The notes beneath the pieces were generated by a model. That model searched no databases. It saw only the letters and a list, made by a program, of their open reading frames with translations, and was not told the origin of the DNA. Shown piece by piece: positions 8,751 through 17,434 of a stretch of 64,000 nt of DNA. Position numbers and translations under genes: made by a program. This DNA is from Clostridium putrefaciens. Its GTDB lineage: Bacteria > Bacillota > Clostridia > Clostridiales > Clostridiaceae. The DNA lies in assembly GCF_900461105.1 (NCBI RefSeq), contig NZ_UFWZ01000001.1, forward strand, positions 2,941,001 through 3,005,000, read 5' to 3'. The stretch's first letter is position 1; each line of letters opens with the position of its first letter.

Positions 8751-11700
8751 TTATTTGTTTAATGGCATCCTTATAAATAAACTCCCTAAATTACTTTCCA
8801 TAAACTCTTTGCTTTTACCACCATTATTCGCATCTTCAAAACACATGGTTCTCATATTTTCAAATATTCCTTGAAGACTTAACATGCCATATCCAAACTC
8901 CGGATTAGGATATTTATCTCCTGGCCTTTTTTTAGTTCCTCGTATAAGATAAGTCTTCATCTTAGGTGCATAAATGGTAGGATCCTTTCCTTCAACTACA
9001 CCCCACTGAAATAGGAGAGCACACGCACCAGCTAAAACCGCACTAGCTGCACTGCTTCCACTAACTATGGTTTCTCCACCTCCAACCTTTGTTGTCCTTA
9101 CATTTATTCCTCCTGTAGTTAGATCTGGCTTTATCCTATTATCTCTTGTGTATCCTCTTCCAGAAGATGCTACATATGAATTATTATTTTGATTATAATA
9201 AGATGTAGTTATTATACTTCTACTAGTAGATGGAACCATTAAAGTTATGAATTGATTTGGAGTTAAGAATCTAGTGTCACCTTTTAACAGGTCCCTTTGA
9301 GGTAACCATGCATTATATCTACCGCTTACTATATAATCTCCAAAAAGTTTAAACTGCCATATCCCCTCTCTTACATCTTCAATCTTTACCCGTATAAGCT
9401 CATCCCCTGTAAGCTCCTCTGGAAAATAATACTCTATAAATACCTTGCTTCCCTCAAATACTAATTCTATTTCTTCTCCTTTCTTAAGTTTTGTTGGCAC
9501 CTTTTCTATTACTTCACCCGATGGAGAAATTACCCCTATAGATACCTTATCTGGCTTATCTATCCATACCTCAAATGCTAAGTCTTTTTGCTGCTTTGAT
9601 ATTTTAACCTCTAATGTTTTAATTTCTCCTGTATTTTCAAACATACCAGAAGCATGAAGATCTTCATCTCCTTGATTTCCTGTTCCACTAACCACTACAA
9701 CTCCCCTTATTCTAGATACCTCATCGATATATCTTTCTATAATACTATTACCATCATGAGCACCAGCATTAGTGCCTACGGATATATACATAACCAAGGG
9801 CTTATTTATCCTACTTGCAATCTGACTTAAATACTTTATGGCCATTATAACGTCTGTATTGTTATATGCCACCCTATCCTTTCCACTTACATCTTTAGAT
9901 AAATCTAATCCTGTAGCAGGTTTTAACTTTACTACAGCGAATTCACATCCTGGAGCTGCACCTTTTAATTCAGGATTTCTTCCTCTTCCACCTAAAATAC
10001 CGGCCATACTAGTGCCGTGACCTATATCATCCTTACTAGATACTATTTTATAAGGATCCTCATCATTTTCCATTGCTTTTATAGCCCTATTTATTTCTTC
10101 TTTATTAAATTCTACTCCATAATTAAATCCTAAAGGTTTAGATCCGTCGGTTAAGGTTTGATCCCATATATAATTTATTCTAGTAGTATCATCCTCATAC
10201 ATAAATTCTTTGTTCAAATAGTCTATACCTGTGTCTATAGTTCCAACTAAAACCCCGTATCCATCAAGTGGTAAATAAGGATTATTGTGAAACTGCGGTA
10301 TATCAGCTGCTTCTATAGGAGACATCTCAGATAATGTATACAAGCTAGTATCTTCTTTATAAACTATATTAGTTATGTCTTTTAATATCTTACTTTCAAT
10401 ATCCCTCTTCACTGATATAACCGCAAAGCTTTCATCTAAGATAAAAGCGCAAATATCACTTACTTTTTCTAAACTCTTTACAATATCACCATCATATTCA
10501 ACTAGATAATTATTATAATCTGGGTTTAAATAAAGATTTCCACAATCTACGCGTAAGGATTCCACAATAAAATCTTCCCCCCTTCTTAAAGATGTAACTA
10601 AATCTAAAGATGACTTTCCGCAAACCTCACCATATCCAAAACTATAATTAGGATAAACTATCGTAGTCCTATTCCTCCTTGCACCTTTTAATAGAAAATA
10701 TTTAAGCCTTTGACCAAATAACAAGGTATCATTTCGATATACAATCCCCCACTCCATAAATAAAGCAGCTATTCCTGAAACAAAAGGCGTTGCCATAGAG
10801 GTACCTGTTTTACTATCATAACCACCTCCAGGAGCTGCGGAAATTATATCTTCACCAGGGGCCACCAAGTCCGGTTTAGTTTCTCCGATATCGTCCCTAC
10901 CCCGCCCTGAAAATCCCGATATATTCATAGTAGAATAATTATAGCTTCCAACTGAAATTACATTACTTACTGTAGCTGGTATACCCAATGTATTAGTTAT
11001 GCTTGGTTGTAAAAATTTAGTTTTAGGATTTAATCCTTCTGAAATAGGAAGCCACATATCATATCTTCCCCTATAATCATTTTCCAAGGTTATGTTTATA
11101 TTCCATGTACCTTCGATTAAGAACTTCCCATCTAAGGCTGAAATGCTTATTATAATCTCACCATTTATATCAAAGGGTCTTGGACCAGTGTAATATATGA
11201 TTACCTTGTTAGAATCAACATTACCCTCAGAACTACCTTGAATTACTGTGTTTTCACCTGTAGTCTTTCCAGAAGGACTTGTTACTTCTATTGAAATGTC
11301 ACTTAGTATCTCTTTGTATAATTGTATTATTATATCATTTTCCCCTTGCGCAATATTTATAGCTATATTTTGATTCTTTCTAAAAATCCTACCTACATGA
11401 TGTGCTGCTTCCCCTTCATTTCCTGCTGCTATAACGAAACTTATAGGTTCTATATTAGAAATAGTGCTTATATATTGCTCTAATATACTACTTCCATTAT
11501 GAGCACCATTATTAGTACTAAAACTTAAGTTTATAACTAAAGGCATATTTAATTCTGACCTTTTGTCTAATAAAATTTTAATAGCTCTCATTATTTGACT
11601 AGCCTGAGTATAATTTAAATTTCCAGGCGGTGTTATTTTAATCATAGCAATAGAACTGTTATATGCAGTTCCATAAAAAACCTTATCTATATTGCCACCA

Positions 11701-12344
11701 CCTGATGCTATACCTGCCACATGTGTTCCATGACCTACAAAATCCCTATGCTCTATTAAGCCATAAGGATTTTGTGAATTTATAGCTTCATTTATTTCCT
11801 CCTTATTCCAACCCCTTTTTAAAGACATGTCATAAATATACTCAATTCTAGTATTACCTTCAGTATCCATGAATGCTGGATGCTTATAGTCTATTCCAGA
11901 ATCTATAAATCCAATCAATACCCCTTTACCCGAAAGATTGTAAAGATTCCAAAGTCCATCTACACAAGATGCCTTATTCCCTTCAAGAGAATTTATATAT
12001 AAGGTTTGCGGAAGTTCAAAATAACTTATACCATCTACCTTACTTATATTATCTGCATCTGATATTTTAAAAGTAATTATTCCAAATCCATAACCTAAAT
12101 CTTCAATCTCCCCACCCAAATTCTTAACTGATGCATTTACTTTTATAGTATTTTCTCCATATAGCACTAAAAATTCAATATATCCTGCTTTAAATTTATC
12201 TACACTAGATAAGTTAATAAGCTTTTCCTTTAACTCTGAAGGCATCGTTTTTACTACTTCTCTTCTATAAATTAAATCACTTGATAAACTTTCGTCTCCA
12301 GCTCTTATTAACAGATTCTTATCTTTATTAATTAACTTTTTCAT
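8751..12344 (-). CDS. cspBA: CspBA-type tandem subtilisin-like germination protease
   Basis: A 1197-residue protein made of two complete S8 (subtilase) units in tandem, resembling the CspB-CspA fusion of Clostridioides difficile. Unit 1: pro-region (about 1-120), D148 (IDSGID), H205 (GHGTHVAG), N309 (AAGNEG), S516 (GTSMATP). Unit 2: pro-like region (about 590-690), D704 (IDTGID), H776 (GHGTSMAG), N890 (GTGNQG), S1098 (SGSSAAS). Each unit carries the jelly-roll insertion typical of Csp proteases. Its expected job is to cleave pro-SleC, encoded 68 bases downstream. Unlike C. difficile, where the CspA half has lost its catalytic residues, all triad positions look intact in both halves, although the second serine motif is unusual (Ala and Ser where Met and Pro usually follow). 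No separate cspC is in the window. The ATG follows GGAGG. Confidence 0.93.
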   Translation of the reverse strand: MKKLINKDKNLLIRAGDESLSSDLIYRREVVKTMPSELKEKLINLSSVDKFKAGYIEFLVLYGENTIKVNASVKNLGGEIEDLGYGFGIITFKISDADNISKVDGISYFELPQTLYINSLEGNKASCVDGLWNLYNLSGKGVLIGFIDSGIDYKHPAFMDTEGNTRIEYIYDMSLKRGWNKEEINEAINSQNPYGLIEHRDFVGHGTHVAGIASGGGNIDKVFYGTAYNSSIAMIKITPPGNLNYTQASQIMRAIKILLDKRSELNMPLVINLSFSTNNGAHNGSSILEQYISTISNIEPISFVIAAGNEGEAAHHVGRIFRKNQNIAINIAQGENDIIIQLYKEILSDISIEVTSPSGKTTGENTVIQGSSEGNVDSNKVIIYYTGPRPFDINGEIIISISALDGKFLIEGTWNINITLENDYRGRYDMWLPISEGLNPKTKFLQPSITNTLGIPATVSNVISVGSYNYSTMNISGFSGRGRDDIGETKPDLVAPGEDIISAAPGGGYDSKTGTSMATPFVSGIAALFMEWGIVYRNDTLLFGQRLKYFLLKGARRNRTTIVYPNYSFGYGEVCGKSSLDLVTSLRRGEDFIVESLRVDCGNLYLNPDYNNYLVEYDGDIVKSLEKVSDICAFILDESFAVISVKRDIESKILKDITNIVYKEDTSLYTLSEMSPIEAADIPQFHNNPYLPLDGYGVLVGTIDTGIDYLNKEFMYEDDTTRINYIWDQTLTDGSKPLGFNYGVEFNKEEINRAIKAMENDEDPYKIVSSKDDIGHGTSMAGILGGRGRNPELKGAAPGCEFAVVKLKPATGLDLSKDVSGKDRVAYNNTDVIMAIKYLSQIASRINKPLVMYISVGTNAGAHDGNSIIERYIDEVSRIRGVVVVSGTGNQGDEDLHASGMFENTGEIKTLEVKISKQQKDLAFEVWIDKPDKVSIGVISPSGEVIEKVPTKLKKGEEIELVFEGSKVFIEYYFPEELTGDELIRVKIEDVREGIWQFKLFGDYIVSGRYNAWLPQRDLLKGDTRFLTPNQFITLMVPSTSRSIITTSYYNQNNNSYVASSGRGYTRDNRIKPDLTTGGINVRTTKVGGGETIVSGSSAASAVLAGACALLFQWGVVEGKDPTIYAPKMKTYLIRGTKKRPGDKYPNPEFGYGMLSLQGIFENMRTMCFEDANNGGKSKEFMESNLGSLFIRMPLNK

Positions 12345-12476
12345 ATTAATAAAAAGACCTCCTATGAATAGTATCTATATATTTTATGAGCTGCTATAAG
12401 TTTTGCCCCTAAAATAAAGCATTTCATATCATATGATCTTTATAACCTTCAATTTTAATATTTACGTAAACAAAAA

Positions 12477-12512
12477 AGAGATATTTTTAAATATACATTT
12501 AAAAATATCTCT
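12477..12512 (-). terminator. terminator after the XRE regulator operon
   Basis: AGAGATATTTTTAAAT pairs with ATTTAAAAATATCTCT, and the minus strand continues into TTTTTTG. It ends the transcript that finishes with the XRE gene at 12559. Confidence 0.8.
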
Positions 12513-12558
12513 CTTAAATTAAACTAATATAGATATGCCAAATCTTATATCTTTAATA

Positions 12559-13260
12559 CTAAAGAAGGATTTCTAATTTATCTAATCTTGCTATAAACTT
12601 CACATTTTTAATTAAAACTGTTTCTGTATCTAAATCAACATTATGATTTAATAGTAAAGCTTTATTACTATCTAATCTTTTTACTTTTCTTATTATCTTT
12701 CTACCCTCTAATTCTATAAGACAGATAGTATTAGCTTCCATATCACTTATAAAGTGACATAGTGCTAAATCTCCTTTTCTCATTCTAAATCCTGACATAT
12801 CGTCATTTTCTATTTGAAGAAAAAACACCTTATCTTGAGGATGACCTTCTATTTTATTAGATATGACAGGTAGCTTTTTATTATCTATTATCTTTGACAT
12901 ATCATAATTAAATATAGGAACATTCTTTAAGACTTCACCAAAAGCTTCACTCCATATATCTTGAACCTCTTCCTTTGGCTTACCCTTTTTATTGCTTAAG
13001 CTATCCGCTGTATAAATAGAAGCCTTCGGTTTCACTGTTTCTTCATTTAAGGCTTCTTCATCAATAGACATACTTATATCATTTATATTCTTATCTAAAA
13101 GTTTTGATATTCTAGTAATTAAACTTTCATTTATTATCTTTTTTCCCATCTCTACATCATTTACAAAACTCTCAGCTACTCCTAGCTTTTTAGCTAATTG
13201 TTTTTGAGTCATTTTTGAATCTAATCTTGCCTTTTTAATTTTTTCTCCTACTCTACTCAC
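12559..13260 (-). CDS. XRE-family regulator with a LexA/S24-like C-terminal domain lacking the catalytic serine
   Basis: DNA-binding protein of 233 residues. Residues 4-60 are a Cro/C1-type helix-turn-helix (KMTQKQLAKKLGVAESFVNDVE). The C-terminal part (about 135-225) has the S24/LexA fold pattern: IENDDMSGFRMRKGDLA aligns with the usual GDSM-(x)n-GD box, and GRKIIRKVKRL aligns with the lysine strand. At the position of the catalytic serine there is an aspartate (DDM instead of DSM), so self-cleavage is not expected and the domain may serve only for dimerisation or ligand binding. Start is GTG at 13258-13260, after AAAGGA. One base separates it from the DUF3783 gene, so they are co-transcribed. 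Confidence 0.82.
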   Translation of the reverse strand: MSRVGEKIKKARLDSKMTQKQLAKKLGVAESFVNDVEMGKKIINESLITRISKLLDKNINDISMSIDEEALNEETVKPKASIYTADSLSNKKGKPKEEVQDIWSEAFGEVLKNVPIFNYDMSKIIDNKKLPVISNKIEGHPQDKVFFLQIENDDMSGFRMRKGDLALCHFISDMEANTICLIELEGRKIIRKVKRLDSNKALLLNHNVDLDTETVLIKNVKFIARLDKLEILL

Positions 13261-13261
13261 T

Positions 13262-13633
13262 TTAGTTGTTTCCTTTCTCCTCTTGCATCTTCTTATACCA
13301 TTCTCTTTCCTCTATAAGATGCTCTACAAGATATTCAAATGTCCACCTTTTCGAGGTATCAGTAACTACTGCTAAAATAGGTGACCTTCCTATAGTTGCT
13401 CTTATGAGCTTTATAATCTTATCTAATTCATCATCACTAAAACCATTAAATAAAATTACCTTTTCCTTAGGAAGGGATTCTTCTCTTTCTTCTTGTTCAG
13501 ATTTTTCTACTATGGCCTCTATTTTTTCATGAAATATCTTAGTTGTTATAACTTTATATTTTATATTAGACATTTTAAATACTTCTAAATCCTTTTGTTC
13601 AAGACCATAAGCCAAAATCATCTTACTTTCCAA
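13262..13633 (-). CDS. DUF3783 domain protein
   Basis: A 123-residue cytoplasmic protein matching DUF3783: an N-terminal half (ILAYGLEQKDLEVFK) and a C-terminal half with VILFNGFSDDELDKIIKLIR followed by PILAVVTDTSKRWT. A charged linker rich in Glu/Lys joins them. Function is unknown in all relatives I know of. The start used is TTG at 13631-13633, behind GGGAGTGAG; an in-frame ATG four codons in (13619-13621) is an alternative. The reading frame ends one base before the GTG of the XRE regulator, implying translational coupling. The cyclophilin gene lies 26 bases upstream, so the set ppiB-DUF3783-XRE is probably one operon. Confidence 0.75.
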   Translation of the reverse strand: MESKMILAYGLEQKDLEVFKMSNIKYKVITTKIFHEKIEAIVEKSEQEEREESLPKEKVILFNGFSDDELDKIIKLIRATIGRSPILAVVTDTSKRWTFEYLVEHLIEEREWYKKMQEEKGNN

Positions 13634-13659
13634 AACATCTCACTCCCTAAAAATTTATC

Positions 13660-14175
13660 TTATATTCTTTTAGGTTCATCATATTGAACCCCAAATGTAT
13701 CTACTGTAACCTTATTCATTACTTGATCTTCATATGGCTTGTCACCATGGTCACACTTAGTCTTAACTATACTATCCGCATTATCCATTCCTTCTATAAT
13801 CTTTCCAAATGCCGCATATTGACCATCTAAATGGGGAGCCTTTTCTACCATTAGGAAAAATTGGCTTCCTGCAGAATCAGGATGACCTGATCTTGCCATA
13901 GATATAACGCCTTTTTCATGTTTCAAATGATTCTTAACTCCATTTCCAGAAAACTCTCCCTTTATACCGTATCCTGGTCCTCCCATACCTGTCCCTTCTG
14001 GGCAACCACCTTGAATCATAAAACCAGGTATTACTCTATGAAAAGTTAAGCCATTATAAAAGCCCTCATTTACTAAATGTATAAAGTTATTAACTGTACC
14101 CGGTGCTATTTCTGGGAATAATTCTATTTTAATTATTCCTCCATTGTTAATTTCCATTGTTACTATTGGGTTCAT
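13660..14175 (-). CDS. ppiB: peptidyl-prolyl cis-trans isomerase, cyclophilin type
   Basis: Cytoplasmic prolyl isomerase of 171 residues with no signal peptide. Cyclophilin hallmarks are present: FHRVIPGFMIQGG with the catalytic arginine, GTGMGGPGYGIKGEF, GVISMARSGHPDSAGSQFF, and LDGQYAAFGKIIEGMD. The tryptophan usual in the FGKV..GxD-adjacent region of eukaryotic forms is absent, as in many bacterial ones. ATG at 14173-14175 follows a strong AAAGGAGG. It is the likely first gene of a short operon with the DUF3783 and XRE genes; the glutamate racemase gene lies 128 bases upstream on the same strand. Confidence 0.95.
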   Translation of the reverse strand: MNPIVTMEINNGGIIKIELFPEIAPGTVNNFIHLVNEGFYNGLTFHRVIPGFMIQGGCPEGTGMGGPGYGIKGEFSGNGVKNHLKHEKGVISMARSGHPDSAGSQFFLMVEKAPHLDGQYAAFGKIIEGMDNADSIVKTKCDHGDKPYEDQVMNKVTVDTFGVQYDEPKRI

Positions 14176-14303
14176 AAAAATTCCTCCTTTTAATGTGTAA
14201 ATCTAATATATTCAATATACCATGAATTAATAGTATTATACCCTTTATCACCTACAATTCTCAATATATTATTTATTATATGGATAATAATGATTAACAT
14301 TTA

Positions 14304-15092
14304 TTATTCTAAATCTAGTAACTTATAGCTAAGGTCTATTAAGTTACTGTTATCCTTTGAATTAAATATCTTTACATAACCCTTTTGGTCACTACTTCTC
14401 AAAATGTTACTTTCTTTTAATCTTCTTTTAAGTTCTCTTGCTGTACCATCACTTCCATCTATTATAGGTATTTCATCTCCTATAATATATACTATTTCTT
14501 TTTTTATAAAAGGATAGTGAGTACAACCTAAAACTATGCAAGATACATCTTTATCTATCTTTCCTTCAAATCTCTTTTCTAAATAATTCTTTATATCGTT
14601 TCCTTCAAATATGCCCTCTTCTATCATTTCTACTAAGCCAGCACAAGGAAGAGCAACTACCTCAGAGTTTACTGCACATCTTTCAACTAATTTATTAAAT
14701 TTATTTTCTGCTAAAGTTATAGGTGTTGCCATTATTAATATCTTACCCTTTCTATTTAAATTTACAGCTGGCCTTACAGCCGGCTCTATTCCTATTATAG
14801 GTAAGTCTTTAAATCTCTTTCTTAAGTCTTCTATTGCAGCACTAGTAGCTGTGTTACAAGCTACAACAATGGCCTTACAATCCTTTGATAATAAAAAGTC
14901 TATAGATTTAAAAGTTAGCTTTTTTATTTCTTCTACAGTTTTTACACCATAAGGTGCATTTTTAGAATCCCCAAAGTAGACATAATTCTCATTTGGGAGT
15001 ATTTTTATAGCCTTTTTTAGCACACTAATCCCACCTACTCCGCTATCAAAAATCCCTATAGGTTTACTTTTGTTATATGAGTTATCTTCCAT
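14304..15092 (-). CDS. murI: glutamate racemase
   Basis: Converts L-glutamate to D-glutamate for peptidoglycan precursors. The product has 262 residues, the normal size. The two catalytic cysteines are C79 (VACNTATS) and C190 (VLGCTHYP), and the substrate-binding DSGVGG is at D16-S17. Further conserved blocks are YFGDSKNAPYG, GIEPAVRPA and IDGSDGTA. The ATG at 15090-15092 follows GAAGGGAAG at a slightly long distance. Its promoter region is shared with the divergent glutamine synthetase gene (about 300 bases between starts), which puts two glutamate-metabolising enzymes back to back. Confidence 0.97.
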   Translation of the reverse strand: MEDNSYNKSKPIGIFDSGVGGISVLKKAIKILPNENYVYFGDSKNAPYGVKTVEEIKKLTFKSIDFLLSKDCKAIVVACNTATSAAIEDLRKRFKDLPIIGIEPAVRPAVNLNRKGKILIMATPITLAENKFNKLVERCAVNSEVVALPCAGLVEMIEEGIFEGNDIKNYLEKRFEGKIDKDVSCIVLGCTHYPFIKKEIVYIIGDEIPIIDGSDGTARELKRRLKESNILRSSDQKGYVKIFNSKDNSNLIDLSYKLLDLE

Positions 15093-15353
15093 ACTAAAAA
15101 CTTCCCTTCTTCAATAATTATATGTGTTTTATTTTTATAAATACAAGTCGACATGGAAAGTACATCCATATCAAATCAATATTTGTATACATTTAAATTT
15201 ATCAAAGTATCAAAATTACATCATTTTCTTGACATAAAAATTTTATTGTAATAAAATTTCTTTATATTTTATCGTATAGAATGATATCTTTATCCCAATT
15301 ATAATAATATTATTCTTATATCATTTTGTCTATTTTAAAAGAAAGGATGTGAA

Positions 15354-15389
15354 ATGTCTATACCTTAATTAGGGTATAGATAAAATTTT
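15354..15389 (+). promoter_or_regulatory. leader mini-ORF and hairpin just upstream of the glutamine synthetase start
   Basis: A strong ribosome site (GAAAGGATGTGA, 15341-15352) serves a four-codon reading frame at 15354-15368 (Met-Ser-Ile-Pro-stop). This is in the same frame as glutamine synthetase but separated from its ATG by two stops. The segment 15358-15379 is an inverted repeat (CTATACC / GGTATAG). The synthetase ATG at 15390 has no good ribosome site of its own. Either reinitiation or a hairpin that brings the upstream site closer would explain translation. Confidence 0.5.
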
Positions 15390-17291
15390 ATGAAAAACGA
15401 CCTAATATTTTCAATACCGGAGACTTCCCATAACGAAACTTCTCTAAAATCAATAATTAACGACCATCCAGAAATAAGATTCATATCCTTAGTAGGTATC
15501 GATCTTGCTGGAAATGATACCGATGAGCGAATTCCTATAAAGGCATTTTTAAACGATTTAGATACATTCTTAAATGGAGTTGCAGCACAAACTGATGGTT
15601 CCTCAGTTACCCTTCCAGGTATTGCAAGCCTTAATAACGCTAAGATTGATATGATGTGTGATTTAAACTGCAACTGGTATGTAGACTATAATTATGAACA
15701 TATAGATCCATTTTGTAATAAACCAGTAGGTACTCTTAGAATACCTTGTTTTCTATATCATAATGGAAATCCTGTAGATTCAAGACACATTTTAAAAAGA
15801 TCCATTGATTACTTCAAAAGTACCATCCTAAGTTTAATTTCGAAAAATCCTAACAGTCTTTCTTCTTATGGCATATCCTTTGAAGATATTGATGACATTA
15901 GTGTAACTTCTGCTACAGAATTAGAGTTTTGGGTTAAGACTCCAAATGATGAAGCTGAACTTGAAGAGCTTTCTACATCTCAAGTATTGCATGAACAATA
16001 TTGGACTAGAACGAAAGGTTCTGTAAGAACAGCCCTAGAACAAAGTCTTATGCTTATGGATTCTTATGGCTTAGAACCTGAAATGGGACATAAAGAAGTA
16101 GGCGGTGTTAAAGCTAAAATTGATGACCTTGGAAACCTTACTCATATAATGGAGCAAATGGAGATTGACTGGAGATTTTCCACCCCTATCCAAGCTGCAG
16201 ATAATGAACTATTAGTTAGAAATATAGTAAGAGAAACCTTTAGACAAAATGGTCTTGACGTTACCTTTCTTGCAAAACCTATAGATGGAGTAGCTGGAAG
16301 TGGCGAACATATTCATGTAGGTATCTGTCTTAAATTAAAAAATGGAAAGCTTATAAACTTATTTACATCTAACAAAGATCACTTTTTAAGTTCCATAGGT
16401 TACGGTTCACTTATGGGTATACTTAAGAATTACGAGATAATAAACCCCTTCATATCTTCTACTAACGACTCGCTTAAAAGACTTAAGCCAGGCTTTGAAG
16501 CTCCTATATGTATAGTAACCTCCTTAGGTGTTACTATTGAAGTACCCTCAAGAAATAGAACAATTTTGATAGCTCTTATAAGAGATCTTATGAATCCTAT
16601 GGCTACAAGATTTGAACTTCGCTCACCTAATCCACATACAAATACTTATATTGCTATATCTGTTTTATACATGAGTATGATTGACGGTATAAAATATGCT
16701 TTAGATAATAATAAAAGTGAAGATGATTTATTAGATGAACTTTCAAAGTCACCTGGTGAGCCTTCTATATATCTAGAAAAAGAAAGATCTTATCGTACTG
16801 AGGAAGATGTCTTTGAGTTCTTTTCGGAAGAAGAACGAACAAAATATTTCGGTAAAGCTCCTGCAACTGTTTATGAGAATCTAAAAGCTTTTGAATTATA
16901 TCCAGATAAATTAGAAGTATTAAAAATGGGAAATGTATTTAATGATTCAATTATAAATAGCTTTAAGATTTCTGTTATAGAAAGGTGGGTTACGGAAATA
17001 AAAAATCGAATAATAAATAGCTACATGGATGAAATACGTTCCTATAAAATGTTACACTCCTTAGATAAGGCTTTAGATTTGGATGTGACAAATTGGATGA
17101 ATGTAAATGAATTACGTCATTATTTAATGAAAGATAGCTATTCTAATAAGTGCCTATTCACAAAAATAAAGGAATCAATAATAATTAAAAACTATTCAGC
17201 TACATCAGATCTCCAATTAGAGCTTGAAGATAAAATGAGTTTACTCAGAAGCTTTTATACAAATTACAAGAAAAACCTTTTAGATGTGTAA
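15390..17291 (+). CDS. atypical long glutamine synthetase (about 630 residues)
   Basis: Glutamine synthetase-type enzyme of 633 residues, much longer than standard GlnA (about 440-470). Catalytic-domain blocks are recognisable: ATELEFW (metal-binding glutamate), KEVGGVKAKID, DGVAGSGEHIHVGI (ATP/metal histidine box), RLKPGFEAPICIVTS, SRNRT, and TRFELRSPNPHTNTYIA. A C-terminal extension of about 150 residues, helical and charged, follows the catalytic part. The sequence diverges from the biosynthetic enzyme at several motifs (for example SPNPHTN where SPDPSAN is usual), so gamma-glutamyl ligation to another amine cannot be excluded. ATG at 15390 lacks a ribosome site; see the leader entry. It is divergent from murI and monocistronic, with the terminator at 17368-17400. 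Confidence 0.85.
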   Translation: MKNDLIFSIPETSHNETSLKSIINDHPEIRFISLVGIDLAGNDTDERIPIKAFLNDLDTFLNGVAAQTDGSSVTLPGIASLNNAKIDMMCDLNCNWYVDYNYEHIDPFCNKPVGTLRIPCFLYHNGNPVDSRHILKRSIDYFKSTILSLISKNPNSLSSYGISFEDIDDISVTSATELEFWVKTPNDEAELEELSTSQVLHEQYWTRTKGSVRTALEQSLMLMDSYGLEPEMGHKEVGGVKAKIDDLGNLTHIMEQMEIDWRFSTPIQAADNELLVRNIVRETFRQNGLDVTFLAKPIDGVAGSGEHIHVGICLKLKNGKLINLFTSNKDHFLSSIGYGSLMGILKNYEIINPFISSTNDSLKRLKPGFEAPICIVTSLGVTIEVPSRNRTILIALIRDLMNPMATRFELRSPNPHTNTYIAISVLYMSMIDGIKYALDNNKSEDDLLDELSKSPGEPSIYLEKERSYRTEEDVFEFFSEEERTKYFGKAPATVYENLKAFELYPDKLEVLKMGNVFNDSIINSFKISVIERWVTEIKNRIINSYMDEIRSYKMLHSLDKALDLDVTNWMNVNELRHYLMKDSYSNKCLFTKIKESIIIKNYSATSDLQLELEDKMSLLRSFYTNYKKNLLDV

Positions 17292-17367
17292 TAAATCCAA
17301 AACCATCTAAAAGGATACCTTTATTATATTTAGTACATGTTATAATATGAATTGATTTTTTAATTTT

Positions 17368-17400
17368 TAGCATTAAGTTTATCTTAATGCTATTCTTTGC
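17368..17400 (+). terminator. terminator after glutamine synthetase
   Basis: Stem TAGCATTAAG / CTTAATGCTA with a five-base loop, then TTCTTTGCTTT, 76 bases beyond the glutamine synthetase stop. Confidence 0.7.
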
Positions 17401-17434
17401 TTTATTCTATACGTATATATATTAGGTGATAAAA

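Noticed and set aside
8653-8874. 73-codon plus-strand frame over the sleC/csp junction
   Set aside because: It overlaps two well-supported minus-strand genes, has no ribosome site, and its composition mirrors the opposite strand.
15365-15673. 102-codon open frame antisense to the start of glutamine synthetase
   Set aside because: It is the complement of a clearly coding region, lacks a ribosome site and resembles no family.
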